DNA of 64,000 nucleotides from Chrysoperla carnea (GCF_905475395.1 NC_058337.1:65864368-65928367), one strand, 5' to 3'. Counted from the stretch's first letter, positions 24,566 to 37,609 are shown. The notes: generated from the sequence alone by a model not told the origin. Made by a program: numbers and translations.

Positions 24566-27500
24566 CGTGATTAACGTGATGAAGGTGAGACTTGTATGAA
24601 TAGCACCAAAAACACGCCAGATTATTAATCAAATCAAACATATTCCACTCATAATGAAATTCTTTTTATAAATCTAACAAAAATACTTCGAAACACAAAA
24701 AATTCGTAATTAAATTTTGAAATTTCTATACGAAAACAAGCACATTTCTAGTATTTTTTAATAATGTATGTAAGTCTTTGATAAAACAAATGAATGCACT
24801 TAATTGATTATATGCTTTAATATTTTTTATTATTCAACATAAAAAAATTCTTTGGATTCATTATTATTTATGAATTAATAACATTAAAGCCGATAAATTC
24901 ATTCTATGAAAAATATTTTTCTTTCAGAAATAAATCTTAAAGAGATAATATAATACGTTTTCATCATTGTTCTAGCTCTCACCCAAAGAAATATTGTTTT
25001 TGAGTTTTTTTGACGGCTGTTTTGTACAAAAATAATTAAGGAAACAGAAAATTGAGTTTTTACTGTCTTTATTTTTAAAATTAAAAACCATTTTATTGGT
25101 TTAATAACTAAAAAATTACCTTCTAAAAGTCGCAATCAATTGTTTCTAAAGACACGTCAAAAATAAAAATATTTATTTTTATGGTAAACAATAAATAAAT
25201 AGAACTATATGAACTAAGTTGTCATCTAACCAATTTACATGCATTTCCAAGGGCCGTTTTTAAGGATTTTTAATGTTTTTATTGAATATTCATTTAGGTA
25301 TCATTGGAAAAGTTCTAGGATTTTCATTTTCCCTAGTCCTAAACCAAGATTTACTAATAATTTTCAAATATTTAATCTTATAATAGAAAAAGCAATACCT
25401 AGACCAGTGTAGTATACCAGAGGAAATAGTCTAAGTTTATAAACAACTATCCATGGTAGAATATCATAATATACCTAGAATCATTATCACAACGATTATA
25501 CCTGAAGGTGATTGTTCCCTTCAATATGTGGCCTTTATCAAGTACTAAATAATAATTTAGCAATCAACATCAGGTAATGTAAAATATAGTGCGTTCTCAT
25601 TATCATGTATTCGTGGTACAACACGTTGCCTAATTCAAAGTACAAGACAGTACGTAGATTCAACTTTGCCTAAAACTGAAATATGGCATAACAAAATACC
25701 CACCAATAAGCAGTGATTGAGGTTGGATGTAATTTAAACTACAAAGGAATGCACTCGAGTAAATAAAGCTAAATTTTACCCATGGCGTAGGAAAATGAAC
25801 TCTCAACTTCCTACTGGCGTAGGAAAGTGAACTCTCATATTCATTTTTTAATGATGCTTCTGATATTTAATCTCTTTCAACTCCATCCTTCAGTTTTGTA
25901 GATTAGGCATTTTTATTACCACCCCCTAAAAACATAAAAGTTACTATTCATAATTGGATTGGTGAATCCAAATTTTATATCAATTTTTAGGTTTTCTGAT
26001 TAAAGAGACGATACCCCTACCCAAACGGGGGTTAAAATATCTAAAAATAGAATATATGAAAAAGATAAATATATGAAAATTGACGAATATGAGTTCAGAA
26101 GTTTTTGAGCCGATAAATCCATAAATGATATCAGTTTTTTCCCAAAAACACTGTAAGAACCTTTAAGGGGGTTTCAATCTGAAATTTAAAGGTTGATTAT
26201 GGGAAAAACTTGAACTTGACATTGTATATGAATTCAGCGACTCATTCGTCAATTTTCTTTCTATTTTAAGCTATTAGAATATACCTCATCAAATAGCCGA
26301 ATTCAGCAAATAAAAGGCCAGGATACTAATTTACATCAATTTTTGAATATTCAGTCCACAAAACTAAAGAGTTGAGTTTGATTCAAATATAAAAAGGGTC
26401 ATTTTAAACAAAAAAAGTTATGCAAATCTGAATTTTTTAACTTAAAAATAAATGTAGGTATAATAATTATCCAATACATTGCTTGGCTTTTTATTCTCTT
26501 CATACAAATGCTGCATCAAAGCAACATCTGTCGAGATATAAGAATATGCGAAAGAAATCAAGGTACATTACTTGATACTACATCTTACCCAATTGACACT
26601 AGGCTAATAGGTGTTTAAAACAAACAAAAAAATTTTGTGTTAATACAGATTGCAGTATACATATTAAAATTGACTTTTTTTTATAAAAGAAGAAATTGAA
26701 TGAGCCATTTATAATTAGTAAAATTCACCAAAGTTTATAGAAGTTTAAAAGTATTTAATTTTTTTAAATATAAACAACCCGTTTTGAAATTAACAAATAT
26801 CCAGACTCCAAGCCTTTTTCAAAAAAAAAAAGGTCACTCAGGTATACAATCCATCACGTGCCATGTGTGTATAATGTGCACACATGAACACTTTCAAAAG
26901 GCTCGATCCTCTTTCATTTAAAACATTTTTATACAATAACATAAGTCAACAAAATACCAACCAGCATTAACTTCCTGCCTTTCAAAATTTAGATTGATTT
27001 GTAATTAAAAGGGAATTAAAAGTTTTTAACATGTATTATCAATATTATTGTTTTCACTCCGACAATCGAACTAAAAAATATTAAACATCTTTAAGTTTTG
27101 GCTTGTCCACAAAATGAAAATAAAATTTCCATTCCTTTACAAATTTTGGCGAGAGATAACTCCTGAATAAATTATCCGATCGACTTTAAATTTTGACTAA
27201 TAGTAGCAATCCATTAAATTAGTAAACTTTATGATAAGAAAAGTGGTACCAATTCAATTTGTTCTAAGCATTTTTCTTGTATTTGCTGAGATGTAATTTA
27301 ATCAGTAATCAGTAAACGAAAAAGTAATTTAATCAGTAATTTATTTTCAGTCATAATATTATGAAAGCCATGTATTTGACCAGCGTATTGGGCCATAATA
27401 CGAAACCTTACTCATTTGTAATAAATTCCTGGTAAAAAGGTAATTATCAATTAATTAAAACAGTAACTTTCCTTTCATTCAATGTCCAAACGTTTTGGTA

Positions 27501-29783
27501 TGAAAATGTACTGCTTATTATAAAATAATTTCAACTATTTTAGCTATTTTTCTTTAATTATTTCTCACGCAGAAGTTATAAAATATAAAATCACTTTGAT
27601 ATTTCACTGAATTTGTGTAAAAATGCGGTTGCCTTTTTGTCGTTGGTTCCATTACCTTACAACTACGCTAATGGTACCAACGCTTATAATTACATTGAAC
27701 GCTTGGAAGGGAAAATATCTTTTTCAAATTTGGAATACTCTGTCTCGAAAACAGCTCAAAATTACTTATAGAAACTTTTAGGATAATCAAAAGGTAGATG
27801 CCTAGTTGTTAAAAAGCAACCCTAAAATAAAATTTTAAAAAAAAGCTAGAAGGTGTTGCAGAATAAGTTGTGGAAATAACTCCGGCAAATTTTCAAATTG
27901 GCAATTTGGATGTTTTGTTTGTTGACAATCTCAATTAAACGATCTTACATAAAAAATAAATACCTACGTAATTATCATGAGCAAAATTGTAGAAAATAAA
28001 ATTTAATTACTCAATGAATACAATAATTTACTAAATGAGCAAGTTATTGGCTTCGCCTCCAAAAGCCGCATTCAACACTACTTATGTAACATATGTTGGA
28101 ATAAAATTTATCCATCCAACCACGTGTTTAAGATACATAACATTATACATTTACCCACCTGGCCTCGAGACCTCGATTTTTTCCATAACAAAACTAGGTA
28201 TTATTGAGAAATTTTGTTACTGATAAAAAACCAGGCATTTTCTTATCAGTAATTTATTTATTTGAATATTTTAGAAATAATTAGTTGTATTTTTTTGTTT
28301 TTGTTAAATATTGAACGTAATCTATTTTATTTTTAATAGGGCGTTAAAATTATCGTCCACATATAGTATACAGTAAAGGTAATGAAATAGCAATCAAAAA
28401 TCGTAATTCGACACGGGAACTGAAAATATAAAATTCTGGCTGATTAAATTTTGTTGTTGCATATATGAACTTTACAATTTTTACCATTTTCTTATCGGAT
28501 TGATGGAAGTTAGTATAGCAAGTAAGTAGCTTTCAAATCGTAAGCGATAGAAGAAAAAAGTGAAAAAAATTTCCTTTTTTTAAAACCATGCAACGTTTGT
28601 TTGAAATATTCGAAAATTCTTATAGGATATTCAAGGATAATCAAAAAGATAGATGCATTTGATAGGTTACCATAAAAAAAATTACTTGAGCCGTTTTTAA
28701 GAAAATTCTAGAAAGAAATTTTTAACATCCTATAAAGGGATATTCACCAGTGGGTGCTATATAAATATTAAAAAGGCTAATCGAATGAGATACAATAAAA
28801 GGATATATATTCTGGACACAAAAAAAAGATAATAGAATCTTAACTGCACAGCCCAATTGGATTATTAGGCAAGAGTTTTAAAATCAATTTTGAAGACTTC
28901 CCTGCGTCAACACAATCAATACACATTATACCAGTATCATTATATACACAAGTCAAATTCTGTATCGTAAGACGCGATGTGAAGCTGCTTTTTTCGAATG
29001 TCATTGGGACCCCTTAGGTGAGTGTGAAACTACGTTTTGTAAGCAAAAAAAAAAAGTTAAGCTACCTGCGTAATCCGTGAAAAACTGCAAAATTTTCGGA
29101 CTCATTTCAGTTTTTGCAGTTCAATTCAAGGTTTGCAAAATATTACTGGCGTATTATACATTTAATTACACCGCAAGAAAATTTCTTAATTACGTACATA
29201 ACCGAAAATCTTTAAATGCACCAATTTACTTGTAATTATAGAACATAAAAACAACTTCAGTACTGCAAAAACAGCAGTAAAAGTAAAGACGACAGAATGA
29301 GAATTTTCAGTAGAATCTAGGCGTCAGTAACTCTCACAAGCTACAATACAACAACTAACGCTTAAACAAATTGTTTATTTTTCTAAAACTCTAGTATGGA
29401 GTCAGGAGTACTCAAAATCAGGTCACAGGTGAGCTAATTGCTTATGCCGGTAAAAAATTTCAAAAACGCAGTTGCAGAGAAAGGTTAAAAAATTATCTCA
29501 TGTGATGACCAAATAATTATCGTAATATATGTTTAATATATGACAAAAAATTAAAACTAAATGAAATAGTCATACAGGCGTATCCAGCTTCGTTTAAAAT
29601 TGTCGAAATTGAGAAAACAAACAAAATTGTTACATCGGTTATTGGGAAATTTTTTAAACCATCCAAAACAGACAGATCACAGTAAAAATATATTAACGGA
29701 AATAGAAAATATCATAAATCTATTACAACCATGACCTTAAAAATAGTCAAGATAATTCTTAATATTAAAAAAAAATATTTTAC
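24566..29783. other. Long gene-free stretch, possibly intronic
   Basis: No exon can be supported. A 32-bp unit starting TGGCGTAGGAAA is tandemly repeated twice (25783-25814 and 25815-25846). Two diverged copies of a repeat sharing GGATAATCAAAA...GATAGATGC or GGTAGATGC lie near 27780-27810 and 28630-28660. If the candidate exon at 29784-29864 is real, this stretch would be its first intron. Confidence 0.3.
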
Positions 29784-29864
29784 CTTTAAAAGCAGATGTA
29801 TTGGAGGACTAATAGTAGGCTTCTTTTTCTCTTGGTGACACAAACAGGAACGAATCCAAGGCAT
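29784..29864 (-). CDS. Possible first coding exon of an unidentified gene
   Basis: On the minus strand an ATG with A at position -3 opens a 27-codon frame (MPWIRSCLCHQEKKK...) rich in basic residues. It ends exactly at an AAAG|GTAAAA donor-like site at 29784/29783. Base composition is less AT-rich than its surroundings and no stop interrupts it. I find no downstream exon to join it to, so the gene would continue to the left through a long intron, or the frame is fortuitous. The product is not recognised. The upstream 250-500 bases (29865-30370) have more CG dinucleotides than average and could be a promoter region. This is an inference only. Confidence 0.25.
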
Positions 29865-30880
29865 TGTGCTTCAATAATTAAAATACACAATTTTAACTTA
29901 AAAATAAAATATTCACAACAATTTCTCACAACAATACTTATAAACTTATAATAGCATATTAATTTTATTATTACAAAAGCACACTAAAATTACTAAAACT
30001 TAAAAAACTACAAGTAAGTATATAGATATAAAAAAAAAGCTTAAGCACCACTAAACAACAATGTCTAAAAAAGCGCGCACAAAACAATAATTAATATAAT
30101 ATTTATTAAAAATAATTCGACATAATACTATTTATTTATTTCGTTAGTGTTCGATTGTTGATAGTACGTTTATAGTCCCTAGATGGTAGTACATTTCACT
30201 GCGATGTTTTAAACGCAACTGTCAATGTGTAATCTGTTACGAAATACGAACGTATAAGTGTAGAGTACAACAAAACGTAAGCTGTCATAGTGCGCGCCTT
30301 GTTTCATCTCTTATTATACAAAAATACAACGCGCTATAGCGTATATTTTATTTATTCTGTTATTGTTATTATCATTGTTGTTTACCCGGTAGCGGATGGA
30401 CAAAAAATTGATTTGTCCAATAAATCAATATGTATTTTATTTCATAATTAAAAAATGTGTGTGTACTTATTTAGCACTTCGAACCCAGTGGCGGTATTCT
30501 CGAAGTTGGAGAAGCTTATATTTTAAAAGCTTATAATTTATAGGTTTACCGTGAAGCTTCCGAATATATTTTGTGAATTTTAAAAAATATATAGATAACA
30601 TTATTGAAAAATTACTACTAATTTCGATGCAATTGTGTATTACCAGAATGTTTTTTTTAAAGAATTCACTTTAAAATTAAACACATAAAACTAATATCAA
30701 TCGCCACGATATTGAGTTTATTGGAAAGCTAATTTAATTCCATTTGGGTTAAAATATGACTAAAAGCAACCTGTCCGACTTCTCACTAAGCCATTTTGGG
30801 CACCGGAGTGCGGAATCAGATGGCGCCCCCCTTAACAACAACAACAAAAATTAAACTTCATATACTTGTTCTATTTGTTA
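29865..30880. other. Intergenic stretch, possible promoter region
   Basis: Around 30120-30320 the sequence is less AT-biased and contains several CG dinucleotides (TTCGTTAG, CACTGCGATG, GTGCGCGCC). That is compatible with a minus-strand promoter for the candidate exon at 29784-29864. At 30819-30828 CAGATGGCGC precedes a short C-run; AGATGGCGC resembles core motifs of insect insulator proteins but is too short to assign. The block near 30490-30530 (CCAGTGGCGGTATTC) may be repeat-derived. Confidence 0.25.
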
Positions 30881-31262
30881 TGAAATGTATATATGAAATA
30901 TATCTAGGTATACTAAGTTTAGTCCCAAGTTTGTAACGCTTAAAAATATTGATGCTACCAACAAAATTTTGGTATTGGTGTTCATAAAATCACCTAATTA
31001 GTCCATTTCCAGGTGTCTGTCTGTCAACACGGTAACTCAAAAGCGTAAAGAGATATCAAGCTGAATAATATACATTTATTGTATATATGTATGTGTTCAC
31101 TGAGGGAGTGAGAAAAAACACACTGTTATGCCTTTTTGTGTAAGATTGGCTGTCTTTCTTTACTTATATGACGTAAAAAAAAAAAACAATTGCCTAATCA
31201 ACACTGTCTATACATGGTATTTCAACAATTAATTCAGTAAATTTTTCTTTTCACTTGCTTAT
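30881..31262 (+). repeat. Interspersed repeat family, copy E (internally deleted)
   Basis: The head (ATGTATATATGAAATATATC, TTTAGTCCCAAGTTTGTAAC, GTCCATTTCCAGGTG) is intact. After the AAGAGATATCAAGCTGAA block most of the middle is missing. The tail (ACACTGTCTATACATGGTAT, then TTCAACAATTAATTCAGT) is present. Noncoding. Confidence 0.65.
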
Positions 31263-31295
31263 TTAAAACTCTCTAGAATAACATTAGGTACATTT

Positions 31296-31560
31296 TTAAA
31301 CATCAAAGTTAATTTTCCTAGCTTTTAAATTTGCAAACTTTTTAATGATATCTGTTTTGAAATCTACTTTCAATTCGCTACTTTTTATGGCCAAATTTGT
31401 CAGCCTCTCTTGGGAAACGGTTGGTCGTAAGTACTTTTTCATAAATTTCAATTTCGAAAAGGATCTTTCGCCTTCTACTACTGTCACAGGTAGTGTTAAA
31501 TACATATGTATATTTAACATTAAATTAGTACGTTTATTAAGATGTAGAAACATTAGGAAA
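31296..31560 (-). mobile_element. hAT transposase C-terminal fragment
   Basis: The minus-strand frame 31296-31553 contains the hAT dimerisation-region signature LPVTVVEGERSFSKLKFMKK, then YLRPTVSQERLTNLAI and a KARKINF end before the stop. This matches the C-terminus of hAT/ZMYM1-like transposases, where LPVT.A.ERSFSKLK is the hallmark. The catalytic region and N-terminal zinc finger are missing and no terminal inverted repeats are visible, so it is a dead fragment of about 85 codons. Confidence 0.8.
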
Positions 31561-31581
31561 TAAGGATATAAAATTATTAGA

Positions 31582-31619
31582 ATAAGGTAGTGGGACCAGA
31601 AATGGTTCCACTACCTTAT
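31582..31619. repeat. 17-bp-arm hairpin with GAAA loop
   Basis: ATAAGGTAGTGGGACCA at 31582-31598, loop GAAA, then TGGTTCCACTACCTTAT at 31603-31619. All positions pair, apart from one that would be G-U in RNA. It lies directly beside the hAT fragment and may be the edge of another small element. Confidence 0.6.
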
Positions 31620-31861
31620 ATATAATTTATAATGGAAGGGAGTGGCCAAAAAAAAATTGGTTGAATTTACTAAAGCTGATCATTTGAAAATTGGTTATGG
31701 TAGTTGTGTACACACACATACTGTTGTCAGTCAAGCATCGATAGAACAGGGTTCAGATATATGCTATCGGAACGGTTAAGTTTTACGTGGTACTAAAATA
31801 CTAAAGCTGAAAATTGTTATACAGGTATTGCATATAAATAACAATTATGATTGTCAGTCAG

Positions 31862-32341
31862 TTCCAGTAAGCTGGAAATCGTTTTAATTCCTCCATTTGG
31901 TCCTAACTGCGTACCTACAATCCCAGGAGGTGTGAAACGCGAAATGTTTTTATCAGTTTATTGTTTGCAGCACGAAAACGGTACGGCGGACGGAAAATGC
32001 CATTTTATTTAATATTAAAGAAAATCAAATTCTGCGTCGAATGAACATCTAAAACTTAAAATTTTCCCGGGTTATAACTTTATAGATTACGATTGTACCA
32101 TTAAATCTAAGTTTTAAATGCTCATTCGGCGCAGAATTTAACCCTCTTTAATATTAAATGGAATGTTATTTTTCTTCGGAAACACCGTTTTCGAGGTACA
32201 AGCAAAAAGTTGAAAAAAGAGCAAGAATTTCGCAGTGATTTGGTTCCCAAAAGTTATGCACACTTCCTGAAATTGCGCAAATTCAGATTACACGCTTTAA
32301 GAACCAAATGATGGTATTAAAACGATTTCCAGCATGGAAAT
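31862..32341. repeat. Fold-back element
   Basis: GCTGGAAATCGTTTTAAT at the left pairs with ATTAAAACGATTTCCAGC at the right. Further in, CCATTTGGTCCTAA, ACGAAAACGG, TTTAATATTAAAG, AAATTCTGCGTCGAATGA and ACATCTAAAACTTA each have an inverted partner in the right arm. Only about 40 bases near 32070-32110 are unpaired. Total is about 480 bp and noncoding. Confidence 0.7.
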
Positions 32342-34800
32342 TAATTCTTCGAAAAACGTTAATTTGATTAGCCTAATATGAAAAGGCAAATCAAAAACAG
32401 AAGTCCATGCTTTTTAACATTGCAATAAAATTCAAATAAAAAATAATAATAAAAATTTCAATTCAAGAAAAGAAATTTTTTTTAAAAGCTTTAATCCACA
32501 ACTTTGCTAAAATTTGTAGAATTTATAAGAGATTCTTGCTATTTGAGTCTCATTAAGTGCTGCCCTGGAACACCGTGAAAAATTTCGACCCATTACCTAT
32601 ATCCTACATAAATTACGAGTAAAGCACCGAAACATAATTTCTAAATAAATGCAATACATCATTTGTAGCTGAAAATTGTTTATTATAATCAAGTACTTAT
32701 ACTAAGAATATTCGTTATTGTATGTAAAATCATAAATAAGGTATACAAATTTATTGTTATTATTCTTATTTATTAATATTTTATGGTATATTGCGAACTA
32801 TAGTATCGCCATCTGTGAGTGAATTATACGAACTTATCAGAAATGTTAGTCGGTAACGTAAGTAAAAAGAAATGTAAATACTAAATAGATACATTTATAT
32901 GAATACGTGGGTAAAAATAAATATGACGTTTTTTTTTAATATTTTTTAACTTTCAACTAAAATATAAAAATTGTCAAACGCAAAAATTTTTTCTAATTCC
33001 GAATGAAAAAAGCAAAAGACTTTTGGTGAGTAAGAGTAACAAAGTATGTAAGTAAGAGTTACAAGGGCACAACAATAACTTCCACATTCATTTGCAGAAA
33101 ACCCAAACGCGAAAAATTTTTTTCCTTTGAGATATGCGTTTATTAAATAAAAATTTATAATTCTTTAAAATCTGGTGGAAAAACTGCAACTAATTATTTC
33201 ACACTTCTTCTTTATAACGTAGAAAAACAATTTTTTACTCACATCCCAAATTTGGCAGCCCTTGGAAATTTCGCCATTTCTGCCACATTTGTAATAAAAT
33301 AAAGTAAATTTTTATTTATAAGGGATTTATTTTTGTTCTTCTAAAACTGAAAAACAAGACCGGACAACATTTCGAAAACCCAAGACTTCCGTTATCGAAT
33401 GAGATAACGATGAGATGAGATAGAAGAACACCTAAAATTATAAAGTTGTAGCTCTTATTTAAAGCAATTTTCCGAAAATCGACTACTTTCAAAGGAAATA
33501 CAACTTGAAAATCTTTGATTATTAAATTAATCGAAAGAAGCTACGCCCGCTACAGAAAAACTTTGAACAAAAGTTGTCAATGATGATAAAGATCATACAA
33601 CTGTGTTCATAACTATAACCCCAGGTCTATTTTCAACGTCATTTGATATAATTTGAAAGCTGACCTGAATTAAAAGTTATGGCACGGATAAATGACCCGT
33701 ATCATCCATGACAGCTTTTTTCTAAAGCTTCTTTCTTTAAATAAGGACTGATTTATAGTGTTCATCTATCTCATACCGTTTATGAACTGAGTCGACTGTT
33801 AAAGAACCCCGAAGACTCAGGTCAAACCTGATGACATTTTTGTAAAACGAATTATTTTTACAGGCACGTTTTTTTCTTCCTTTATTTTTTATACCTATCA
33901 ATTTATTCACCTTATATTTTATTCACCAATAGTATGATGTTGAAGATACGAGCATACAAATCGCATAAGTATCTTTTTTATAGCCTAAAGGCATCGAAAT
34001 AATGAATTCGTCACTGTTTTTAACACTTTTTATTTAATCTGTAGAGATAAACATATAAAAGCCTCCGAACAATCAATTAATATTCAGTCATATTATATTT
34101 ATTATTCTCTGATAAAAGATGTTGAATGCAGTTCAGAGTATCAGAATTATATTTATGAATTTCTTATGAGATAAGAAATTTTTTATTCATATCGGAAGTT
34201 TAAAATCAATTTATTTTAATAATAATATAGTTTAAAAATTCAAAGAGATTTTTTTAAATTCGTTCAACGTTATTGACTATCTACTCAAAGGACTGTCTAC
34301 TCAAAGCTTTAACTACAAAGGTATAAGTTCATAAAAAAAAATTATAAGGCTATAAAAATTTTTAATTAAATAAAGAGAGTATATAAACAATTCAAAGCAT
34401 TCAAATACATATTTTCGTGATTTCTTGTAATACTCAAATCAGAAAAGATTCTTCTCTGACAACAATACTCAATGTTTGAAATAATGTAATATGAATCTCT
34501 ACATTACCCACCATCTAAGATAATTATTCTATCATTTTTTTTTAAATTTCAAATACAGATGTCTTTATAAAATACAACAACAAATGACTTTTTTAACATA
34601 CACGCAATTCAAAAATTTAATTGATAGTTTGAATAATAATAAAAAAATTAATTGAGAATAAAAAGCAAATTTTTTAAAATATATTCAAATACATCCACCA
34701 AAAGGCTTTTCAAAACGAGCGCCAGATGTCACTACTTTGATATTTTAGTTGTTAACCTTAAAATCAAGTAAATATTTTAATTTTGAAAAATTCGAAAATA
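32342..34800. other. Intergenic stretch upstream of the MALSU1 gene
   Basis: No gene is seen. Near 32812-32824 TCGCCATCTGTGA and near 34721-34733 GCGCCAGATGTCA share a CGCCAKMTGT-like core. The second lies about 70-80 bases upstream of the MALSU1 start and could belong to its promoter, though this is only a motif resemblance. The remainder is AT-rich. Confidence 0.3.
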
Positions 34801-37577
34801 ATGTTAAGAAATTTAAATAAAATTAACAATTTGTATATGAAAAATGTATTTTGTTCGAGTATCGTTAAAAGAAATACCAGTGACAAAGGTACTAAAGATA
34901 AAAAGTCTGAATTGGGATATTTCAAATCAAAATACAAAATATTCAAGGAAAATGAATCAGATGTAGTTTTGGACGTAAATGAAGAACATTTTAGCTATCC
35001 TACTACAAAGGTTTTAGAAGAAGTTGAGCCTATAGAATCGAAACATCAATTAAAACGTAAAAGGAGTAATTTACGTCTTATTAAACAAGTTTATTAAATG
35101 AAAAATTTATTTATAGAACAGGTGGTGTTCATGGTGTATTCGATATTGAAGATTTAATAGATGTACTACATGAAGAAAATGCACAAGATGTGTTTGTATC
35201 CAAAGTACCAACCGAATTAAAATATGTTGATTACATTGTAGCTGTCAATGGTAAATCAAACCGACATATGCTTGCGCTGGCTGAATTTGTCAGAAAAGTG
35301 TATAAATTGAAAAGAAATCCGACTGATGGATTGCCAAAAATCGAAGGAAAACATTCTAATGAATGGATTGCTTTAGATTTAGGTAAGTTTAAAGTTTTAT
35401 TTTTTTAAATGTAAATAAGACTCATGATAGAAATACGTTTATGTGAGAATATAACTACCCTAAACAAAACTATTAATCGATATCTTAAATCATACACTCG
35501 CAACTATTGTTCAGATAATAACATTAACGTTTGAAATATCTTTCCACATAAAATTATAGTAACTTCGATAAAGACACCCGCTTGATATTCTAATGGTACC
35601 TGGATCAAATTTGCCACCTAAGAATAAATATTTTCTTTTGTATTATTTTATCCAAATCTGTGCATGTAAGGGGGCTGTTTCTACTCAAAGAAATTGAACA
35701 AAGTTCTTTGATAGTGTAAACACCCGCCTTTGACAGATAGATTCTTGGATGCAATCGTACTAGCTGCTAATTTCACATCAGTTCAATTCATTTTCATTAG
35801 GTAAAAAAATAATTTCGAAACATTACAAAATCATTATCATTGTACATATATTTAAATATTAATTAGGGGCCGTTCATTAAATATGTCACGCTAAAATTAG
35901 GATTTTGAGACCCCCTCCCCCCGGCTGTCACACTTTCTGTGACCCCCTATAAATATTACGTCTCAGAAACTAAGCCCTCCCCTTCCCCTAAAAATAAAAA
36001 ATTTTGATTAATAGTACACAAATTTTTATATTAAAAAATATAAATTTTTTTTTCCCATAAAATTTAAATAAATTAACAAAACTCTTTTATAATAAAAAAT
36101 AAATAGTGTTTTCTATTTATCAGAAGTCCAAGGATTCTGTTAATGCTCTGATATGTCTATTATTGGTATTTTAACTTCTTCTTCTATATCTTCGAAATTC
36201 TTCGAATAATATTCGAAATGAATGCTTTTTATCATGGCAAAAAATTGAAAAAAAAAATAGCTGAAAGAAATTCTCCAATAAAATTTTTTGATAAGCCGCG
36301 AATGTCACATTGTCTTAGATACCCTGTCCCCCCTTGTCAAATATTGTCACACTCAGCAGAACCCTTCCTCCCCCCCTTGAGTGCGAACGTATTTTATGAA
36401 CGGCCCCTTAACTAATTAATTTTATATATACATAATTTTATATGCATGAAATTACGTGCTTAGAAAAATAAGAAATATTAGTCATGCATATCCATTCTTA
36501 CGGTTAATCTATAATTGACGTTATATTACGTTAAGTTACGGTCAATCAATAATTTACGTAAATTTAATTTTATTTACGTTATTTTGAGAGATGATCAAAT
36601 TTGTTCATACTGTAATATGTTTTGCTTGGAAGATTTGTATCACTTTCTGATTAAGTGTCCTCAATCTGACCATTTTTGAGTTTATTATCAGACAAAATTT
36701 TTTACACTAATTGTAACGATTGAATTATTTCAATGTATATAAATCGTAATAAACAATGTGGTGCAGCAATAAAATGACCAATAAGTATATCTGGACGAAT
36801 CTCTAATAATTAGAGCAAACTTACTCTAATTTTTGTCTACTTTGTTATTTGTTATATTGATTTTAATTTGTTGCTCAATTTATTAATTTGTTATTTGTAA
36901 CTTTTTTATAGATATTCTAATTCTCTAATTTCTATTTCTCTCATTTTTATATTATTTTGTTTTCTAATTTTTTGTAATATTTAATAATTTCTGTTTTACT
37001 CTGTCTATTTCTTTTTGTATAATCTTATACAAAGTTATGTTTTTATATACCTATATTAAACAAATAAATTACTACTACTAATTCCATCAAGTAAATTGAA
37101 TAAAAAACTTTATCTCTTCGAAATTTTTACCAGTATATAACAACCCATCTAAGACTTAAGTTATTAAACTTAAAAAGTTGCCAAACTTATAAAAATTAGT
37201 ATTGGGAAATAAGTTGTTGCGTTTTTTCCAAACAAAAATCTTACAACTATGATACTTAAAAACTGTCCAGTTCTATAAGTTAATCATTTTACAAAAAATG
37301 AATCTTTGCTTGATAAATGACACATATTTTTGCAAATAGTTCGTGTACTAATTTTTAACTCATGTACTGATAGCTTATTTGTGAATTATGAATAATATTT
37401 GTTTTAGGTAATATAGCCCTGCATATTTTTTCAAAAAATGCGAGAAAACAATATGATATTGATTCATTATGGGCAGTAGGTTATGAGTACGATGCTGAAA
37501 GTAATAAGCCATTAGATGCAATTACAGAGATGTTAGAAAATAATGTAGAATTTTTACGAAAATTAGAAACTAAGTAA
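34801..37577 (+). CDS. MALSU1: Mitochondrial assembly of ribosomal large subunit protein 1 (RsfS/iojap family)
   Basis: Three exons, 34801-35056, 35122-35382 and 37408-37577, join in phase to give 228 residues. The ATG at 34801 opens a basic, acid-free N-terminus (MLRNLNKINNLYMKNVFCSS), as expected for a mitochondrial presequence. From about residue 86 the RsfS domain follows: GVFDIEDLIDVLHEENAQDV, then DYIVAVNGKSNRHMLALAEF, EGKHSNEWIALDLG, NIALHIFS and the YDIDSLW end. Family members bind ribosomal protein uL14 and block premature subunit joining; the animal protein acts in mitochondrial large-subunit assembly. Intron 1 is about 65 bp. I placed its donor at C|GTAAAAGG because this keeps phase with acceptor AACAG; two other donors a little downstream (GTAATTT, GTCTTATT) would add four or eight residues. 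Intron 2 contains a MITE. AATAAA lies 27 bases past the stop. Confidence 0.9.
35866..36407. mobile_element. PIF/Harbinger-like MITE in MALSU1 intron 2
   Basis: GGGGCCGTTCATTAAATA at the left end and its near complement ATTTTATGAACGGCCCC at the right form terminal inverted repeats. TTA flanks both sides (35863-35865 and 36408-36410), a TWA-type 3-bp target duplication. Like the element at 11032-11473 it has C-rich subterminal tracts and repeated TGTCACA motifs, so the two are related but diverged. A 65-codon frame at 36218-36415 is inside it and not a gene. It lies far from both splice sites. Confidence 0.8.
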
Positions 37578-37603
37578 ATTGTTATTTATATATTTTGTAA
37601 AGA

Positions 37604-37609
37604 AATAAA
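37604..37609 (+). other. Polyadenylation signal of the MALSU1 gene
   Basis: A canonical AATAAA hexamer 27 bases after the stop codon, followed by a T-rich run. Position and sequence are right for a 3' end here. Confidence 0.55.
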
